Shown piece after piece: positions 7,111 through 10,075 of a stretch of 10,075 bases of DNA. Within the stretch, counting starts at the first letter, position 1. Every line of letters starts with the position of its first letter. The DNA lies in the NCBI GenBank assembly GCA_026387845.1, contig JAPLKX010000038.1, positions 1-10,075 of the forward strand, written 5' to 3'. The position numbers and the translations under genes were made by a program. The stretch comes from Candidatus Hydrogenedentota bacterium (GTDB lineage: Bacteria > Hydrogenedentota > Hydrogenedentia > Hydrogenedentales > SLHB01). Under the pieces are notes generated by a model. That model was not told the origin of the DNA. It ran no database searches and saw only the letters and a list, made by a program, of their open reading frames with translations.

Positions 7111-7171
7111 GGTTTTGGTTGCGGCTCCGCTGCTCCGTATTCTTTGCGTTCCTTGTGGCTAATTGACGGTA

Positions 7172-8095
7172 CTATCCGCGGCGGTCGAGGTAGATGCCGC
7201 TGGCTTGCCGGGCGAGCGCGTTGGCGCGGATTTTCATGAGGATGTCGAAGAGTTCTTTGGAGTTGAGGCTTTCTTTGCGGGATCGGGCGGAAACGCAGAC
7301 GAGCAGTTTGAGAATGGGCATTTTGTTTGTGGCGGTGCCGGCGAGTGTGTCTTTGTAGATCTGGCCGACGCCTGCGTTTTCGTAGAGTGCGGGGAGATGG
7401 TGTTCCCAAACCTGCATAACGCGCTGGCAATAAGCTTCGACGTGGTCGGGTTTCATGATGCTGACAAAGTAGCCGCCGCCCATGTGGCCGACCATGAAAT
7501 CGGCGCCGGAACGCTCCCTGCCGCAGATGCAGAGGGCCCTGGCGAGGTGGCGGATGGCTTTTTGCCGGGAGTCCTGTCCGCACCTGTATGCAAACTCGCG
7601 CAGGTTGAGGAGTTCGACGCAGGCCAGTGCGAACACTTCCTGGCGGCTGACGCGGCGCTGTACCTCGCGTTTGATGGCGTTGCCGTTGGGGAGCGTGGTG
7701 AGTTCATCGAGTGCGCGGGTGTCGGAATGCGCGCGGATCAGGGCTTCGGAATGCTGGATGAGGTTCTGGACGTCGAACGGTTTCGTAATGTAATCGTCGG
7801 CGCCCTGTGCCAGGCCGTGGACCACTTCTTCGTCGGCCGACATCGCGCTGAGCATGAGGACCGGCAGCGTGTAGAGTTCCGAATCGGCCCGGACGCGCCG
7901 GCATACCTCGAACCCGGATGTCCCCCCGGGGAGCATGATGTCCAGGACGAGCAAATCGACGGAGTTCGAGCGGGCGATGTCAAGGACTTTCTCGCCGCGG
8001 TCCGCTACCAGGCACTCATGGCCTGCGTTGCGGAAATTATCACGGATGAACTGAGCGGTTCTGATATCATCGTCGACGAGCAAAATTCTGGCCAC
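7172..8095 (-). CDS. Response regulator with receiver domain and degenerate GGDEF-like domain
   Basis: A 307-residue protein has a standard receiver domain at about 2-122: acidic pocket Asp8/Asp9, phosphoacceptor Asp52 in LLVLDIMLPGG, Ser83 in MLSAMS and Lys105 in TKPFD. A short linker leads to a second domain (about 128-300) built like a diguanylate cyclase: DELTTLPNGNAI matches the usual DxLTGLPNR entry, but the signature is GGGYF (206-210) instead of GGDEF. Both the metal/catalytic acidic residues are replaced, so synthesis of cyclic di-GMP is unlikely. The domain may bind nucleotide or a partner instead. The start is a GTG at 8095 with GAGGT nine bases upstream. No histidine kinase is adjacent, so this is an orphan regulator here. 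The receiver assignment is firm; the second domain is assigned by pattern. Confidence 0.9.
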   Translation of the reverse strand: MARILLVDDDIRTAQFIRDNFRNAGHECLVADRGEKVLDIARSNSVDLLVLDIMLPGGTSGFEVCRRVRADSELYTLPVLMLSAMSADEEVVHGLAQGADDYITKPFDVQNLIQHSEALIRAHSDTRALDELTTLPNGNAIKREVQRRVSRQEVFALACVELLNLREFAYRCGQDSRQKAIRHLARALCICGRERSGADFMVGHMGGGYFVSIMKPDHVEAYCQRVMQVWEHHLPALYENAGVGQIYKDTLAGTATNKMPILKLLVCVSARSRKESLNSKELFDILMKIRANALARQASGIYLDRRG

Positions 8096-8124
8096 GGCCC
8101 CGCTACCTCACTTGCCTGTTCAGG

Positions 8125-8229
8125 GTTTTAACACCGGCACAAACTCTGGCGGGCAAGAAGGTGGCTTTCCCGTCCAACTACCCCTTCCACCCCGGCCAGA
8201 CGTACCGCCTCGAGTTCAGTACGCCATAA
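8125..8229 (+). pseudogene. Orphan C-terminal gene remnant, family not recognised
   Basis: A plus-strand reading of 34 codons ending in TAA (8227-8229) looks like the end of a real protein. It contains GKKVAFPSNYPFHPGQTYR and ends LEFSTP, a composition of aromatic and proline-glycine turns expected of a beta-sandwich C-terminus. There is no start codon or ribosome site, and the frame merges at its 5' end with the start region of the divergent regulator, so the body of the gene is missing. I cannot name a family. From here to 8440 nothing else resembles a gene; that stretch holds only the candidate promoter on the minus strand and unstructured sequence. Confidence 0.35.
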
Positions 8230-8258
8230 GTATACACGGAGCAGGCTGCGGGTTGCAA
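8229..8258 (-). promoter_or_regulatory. Candidate sigma70-like promoter for the response regulator
   Basis: Reading the minus strand, TTGCAA (8258-8253) and TATACT (8234-8229) are 18 bases apart. The -10 matches the consensus at five of six positions and the -35 at four. Transcription would start near 8222, leaving a leader of about 125 bases before the GTG start. The leader would run antisense through the gene remnant at 8125-8229. Confidence 0.35.
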
Positions 8259-8440
8259 AAACGGGGCCAAAAGGCTGTGGTGGCCAAGGTTTTTTCGGGG
8301 ATTGTAAAACCCGCACATCCCGTTTATACCAAAAAGTGCCGCGGCAACGTAGCAAGTATTGAGGCTGATGTGTAGGTCCAGTGACAGCCGGAGATGATTT
8401 TTAGATTTGGTTTATTGTGGAGTCAGTCAAGTTTGTTTAA

Positions 8441-8704
8441 GATACAGTTGCTGAGAAGGAAGCCTTAATCACCATCTCGCGCACCACCGATTACGCATTG
8501 GAACAGATCGCCGTCCCCACCCTGATCGTCCACGGCACACAGGACCGGTTGGTGCCTTTCGAACAGCACGGCCGGCAACTGGCAGCCAGAATCCCGGGGG
8601 CGCAGCTTTTAGCGGTCCCTGGCGGCGAACATGTCGCCATCTTCACCCACCGCGATGTCGTCCGGCCCAGGATAACGCAGTTCCTGCGAGGGCTGGCGCC
8701 GTAG
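8441..8704 (+). pseudogene. Alpha/beta hydrolase, C-terminal remnant
   Basis: The open frame from just after a TAA (8438-8440) to the TAG at 8702-8704 ends in a typical alpha/beta-hydrolase C-terminus. YALEQIAVPTLIVHGTQDRL carries the catalytic acid in the HGTQD turn, and LLAVPGGEHVAIF carries the catalytic histidine of the GGEH turn, followed by the closing helix. The nucleophile elbow (GxSxG), oxyanion loop and lid, roughly the first two thirds of a normal 250-290-residue enzyme, are absent. Recognisable homology begins near codon 8465-8490. The only start in the conserved part is a TTG at 8498 with no ribosome site. It is best read as a 5'-deleted pseudogene; translation as a short peptide is possible but would not give an enzyme. 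Confidence 0.75.
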
Positions 8705-8713
8705 GCATCAAAG

Positions 8714-8740
8714 AGATCGGACCGATCAGACGGATCCGAC
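8714..8740. repeat. 9-bp tandem repeat NGATCNGAC (three units)
   Basis: Three consecutive 9-mers read AGATCGGAC, CGATCAGAC and GGATCCGAC, each with a central GATC. It begins ten bases after the hydrolase remnant stop, in the convergent gap before the glycoside hydrolase gene. No coding role is apparent. Confidence 0.75.
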
Positions 8741-8787
8741 GGACGGGTTTGAACCATGCAGCCGGGGCCGTAGGTCGCATGCTGGAC

Positions 8788-8810
8788 GGCGCGGGCGGGA
8801 CGTCCGCGCC
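8788..8810. repeat. GC-rich hairpin between convergent genes
   Basis: GGCGCGG (8788-8794) pairs with CCGCGCC (8804-8810) around a nine-base loop. Looser outer bases GTAGG (8770-8774) and CCTAC (8809-8813) are also complementary. It lies 37 bases past the stop of the minus-strand glycoside hydrolase gene and could end transcription from either side, but no U tract follows the stem. It may equally be a dispersed palindromic repeat. Confidence 0.4.
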
Positions 8811-8846
8811 TACGTTTACTGCAAAGGTTTTGGGATCGATTGTGTA

Positions 8847-10075
8847 TCAGGGGGGAGTCAATGCTTTTGCGAGCCAGTTGAGGCTGAGGGAAGAGCGGGG
8901 GGCGAAATCGGGGGAGTTCATGTACTGGAGCAGGGAGCGGCGTAGGGCGGCGGCAGCGGGGCGGGTGTCGAGATTGCTGGTGATGTCCAATGTGCAGACG
9001 AGGAGGCTGCCTTTGCCGACCCGCGCTTCATAGACAGCGCCGAGGCGCCTGTTGGTGTTCCAGTCGTCGATTACCTGGACGAGCGGGCGGAACGCGGGGT
9101 CGGCGCCGTCGAGTTGCATGACGCACGATTTATTAAGGAGGTCCCACCACTGCCAGTCAGTGTGGCCGTCGTTGGGAAACTGTGCAAAGGCGGGATGGCG
9201 CGGGTCGCAGAGGATTCCAAGTTGGCGGGGCTGGTTGTGAAACCACTGCGTGTTCCAAAAGATGGGTTCGAACGCGCTTTTGACCTGTCGCCCCGGGTCG
9301 ATCTTCGAGGGAAGTAAGAGGACGCTCCGGCCACGGCGCAGATTGGCCTCGACGGAGTTGTCCCACTTGGACGCGACAATAACGCGGCCTTCATCTGCCT
9401 GCTGATCGGCGGGGTATACCCACACGTCCCAACAATTGGCGTGGGGCGTTCCGGCCAGATAGACGGACAGGGTCAGCTTGGCGGGCGCGGGGATGTTATT
9501 AAGCGGGAGCGTGAGGTCGCCGAGCGGGATAGCGTTGCCGAGGGGGATGTCGCGCACCTCCGAGGCGCCCGAAGCGACGACGGCGCCGGCGGCGGTTCTG
9601 GCGGTCCAGCCGGGTTGCGCGCGCAGGATGGGCGCGGGGCCGAAATGGGCGATCTCGGCGCGCGCTTCGAGGGACTCGTTGGTTGTGTAGACGAGCTTGG
9701 GAAGGCGGAGGAGCGGAACGGTTTCGCTGCAGAACTGGCGGAACTCGTCGGGGGTTGTGACGCCTTTACTGTTCCAGAACGCGTCGAGAAAGCCTTCGAG
9801 CGCGGTGCCCTGGCCGGGGAAATCCTGAAGGGCGAGCAGTTGGAACCCGCCGGCGCCAGGGGTGCGGAGGAGGGTTTCGATGTCGGCCTTGTACATCAGC
9901 TTTTGGAGTTTGCCGGACGCGACGGCGAACTCGCGGGCCTGGTCGAGCATGTGGTTGTTGCGGAGGCTGTCGCGGAACATTTCGAGGTTTCGCGGGCGCA
10001 GCACGCCGGTGTAGCTGGGAATCTCGCGATAGTCGGGGTATACGCACCATTGGCCGAGCTCATGTGCGATAGCAG
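8847..10075 (-). CDS. Glycoside hydrolase family 2-like protein, C-terminal part (5' end outside window)
   Basis: The frame stays open from the right edge of the window to the TGA at 8847-8849, giving 408 codons of a longer secreted-type or cytoplasmic glycosidase. It enters with HELGQWCVYPDY and then SYTGVLRPRNLEMFRDSL, a segment characteristic of a subgroup of family-2 glycoside hydrolases (beta-galactosidase/beta-glucuronidase-like). The Glu of HELGQW is a plausible active-site residue. Later segments GGFQLLALQDFPGQGTALEG and WNSKGVTTPDEFRQFCSE continue the barrel. Beta-sandwich domains follow (about 125-205), and the end, GKGSLLVCTLDI with RPAAAALRRSLLQYM, is a family-typical C-terminus. 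A GTG at 10004 would give a 385-residue reading, but conserved sequence continues upstream without a stop, so it is not the true start. The substrate cannot be deduced from this part. Confidence 0.85.
   Translation of the reverse strand, partial: AIAHELGQWCVYPDYREIPSYTGVLRPRNLEMFRDSLRNNHMLDQAREFAVASGKLQKLMYKADIETLLRTPGAGGFQLLALQDFPGQGTALEGFLDAFWNSKGVTTPDEFRQFCSETVPLLRLPKLVYTTNESLEARAEIAHFGPAPILRAQPGWTARTAAGAVVASGASEVRDIPLGNAIPLGDLTLPLNNIPAPAKLTLSVYLAGTPHANCWDVWVYPADQQADEGRVIVASKWDNSVEANLRRGRSVLLLPSKIDPGRQVKSAFEPIFWNTQWFHNQPRQLGILCDPRHPAFAQFPNDGHTDWQWWDLLNKSCVMQLDGADPAFRPLVQVIDDWNTNRRLGAVYEARVGKGSLLVCTLDITSNLDTRPAAAALRRSLLQYMNSPDFAPRSSLSLNWLAKALTPP

Larger units (their letters stand above)
6811..7162. 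repeat. Long-spaced 23-bp inverted repeat spanning the gene-free spacer
   Basis: Bases 6811-6833 and 7140-7162 are reverse complements at 21 of 23 positions. The left arm itself contains a doubled 9-mer, CACAAAGAA followed by CGCAAAGAA. The 306 bases between the arms hold no convincing gene, only an inner inverted repeat and two tandem repeats. This is most of the gene-free spacer 6752-7171. The arms could be ends of a small non-autonomous mobile element or two copies of a dispersed word in opposite orientation. I see no target-site duplication and no transposase. Confidence 0.65.

Noticed and set aside
6847..7239. Plus-strand open frame across the repeat-rich spacer (130 codons)
   Set aside because: It is made of tandem heptamers and inverted repeats and runs into the antisense of the regulator, with no ribosome site.
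7163..8131. Plus-strand open frame opposite the response regulator (322 codons)
   Set aside because: The receiver-domain motifs on the minus strand are decisive. The antisense product has no recognisable domain.
8112..8375. Plus-strand open frame starting at 8112 (87 codons)
   Set aside because: No ribosome site and an unremarkable composition. The protein-like signal in this stretch is in a different frame and ends at 8229.

Overview
The window comes from a GC-rich environmental bacterium. Non-coding gaps full of short tandem words, a long-coiled-coil YhaN/YhaO pair, a family-2 glycoside hydrolase and a symporter followed by a tiny membrane protein would fit a PVC-type, Planctomycetota- or Hydrogenedentota-like genome. 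That assignment is an inference with no rRNA or marker gene behind it.

Left part (1-4436): a near-perfect 22-bp inverted repeat at the edge, then a two-gene minus-strand operon. A Mre11/SbcD-like metallophosphatase (YhaO type, 3285-4436) is followed, with a one-base stop/start overlap, by a large SMC-like ATPase (YhaN type, 145-3285) that has a membrane hairpin inside its coiled coil. The two should work as a nuclease-ATPase complex acting on DNA ends, probably membrane-tethered.

Middle part (4437-6751): a 187-bp divergent promoter region, then a plus-strand run. It holds a GatB/YqeY-family protein (4624-5064), a sodium:solute symporter split by one missing G in a G tract (5092-5493 and 5496-6581), and a 57-residue single-span membrane protein (6578-6751) whose start overlaps the symporter stop. 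The small protein is the most interesting coding item, as a likely symporter accessory subunit.

Spacer 6752-7171 has no gene. It is packed with three different 7-bp tandem repeats (the first begins inside the small gene) and two nested inverted-repeat pairs.

Right part (7172-10075): a minus-strand response regulator with an intact receiver domain and a degenerate GGDEF-like domain. Next is a decayed stretch (8096-8846) with two 3'-end gene remnants on the plus strand, one clearly an alpha/beta hydrolase C-terminus, plus a 9-bp tandem repeat and a GC hairpin. Last is the C-terminal 408 codons of a minus-strand family-2 glycoside hydrolase-like protein that runs off the right edge.

I see no CRISPR array, no recognisable transposase, no tRNA or rRNA, and no clear new defence system.
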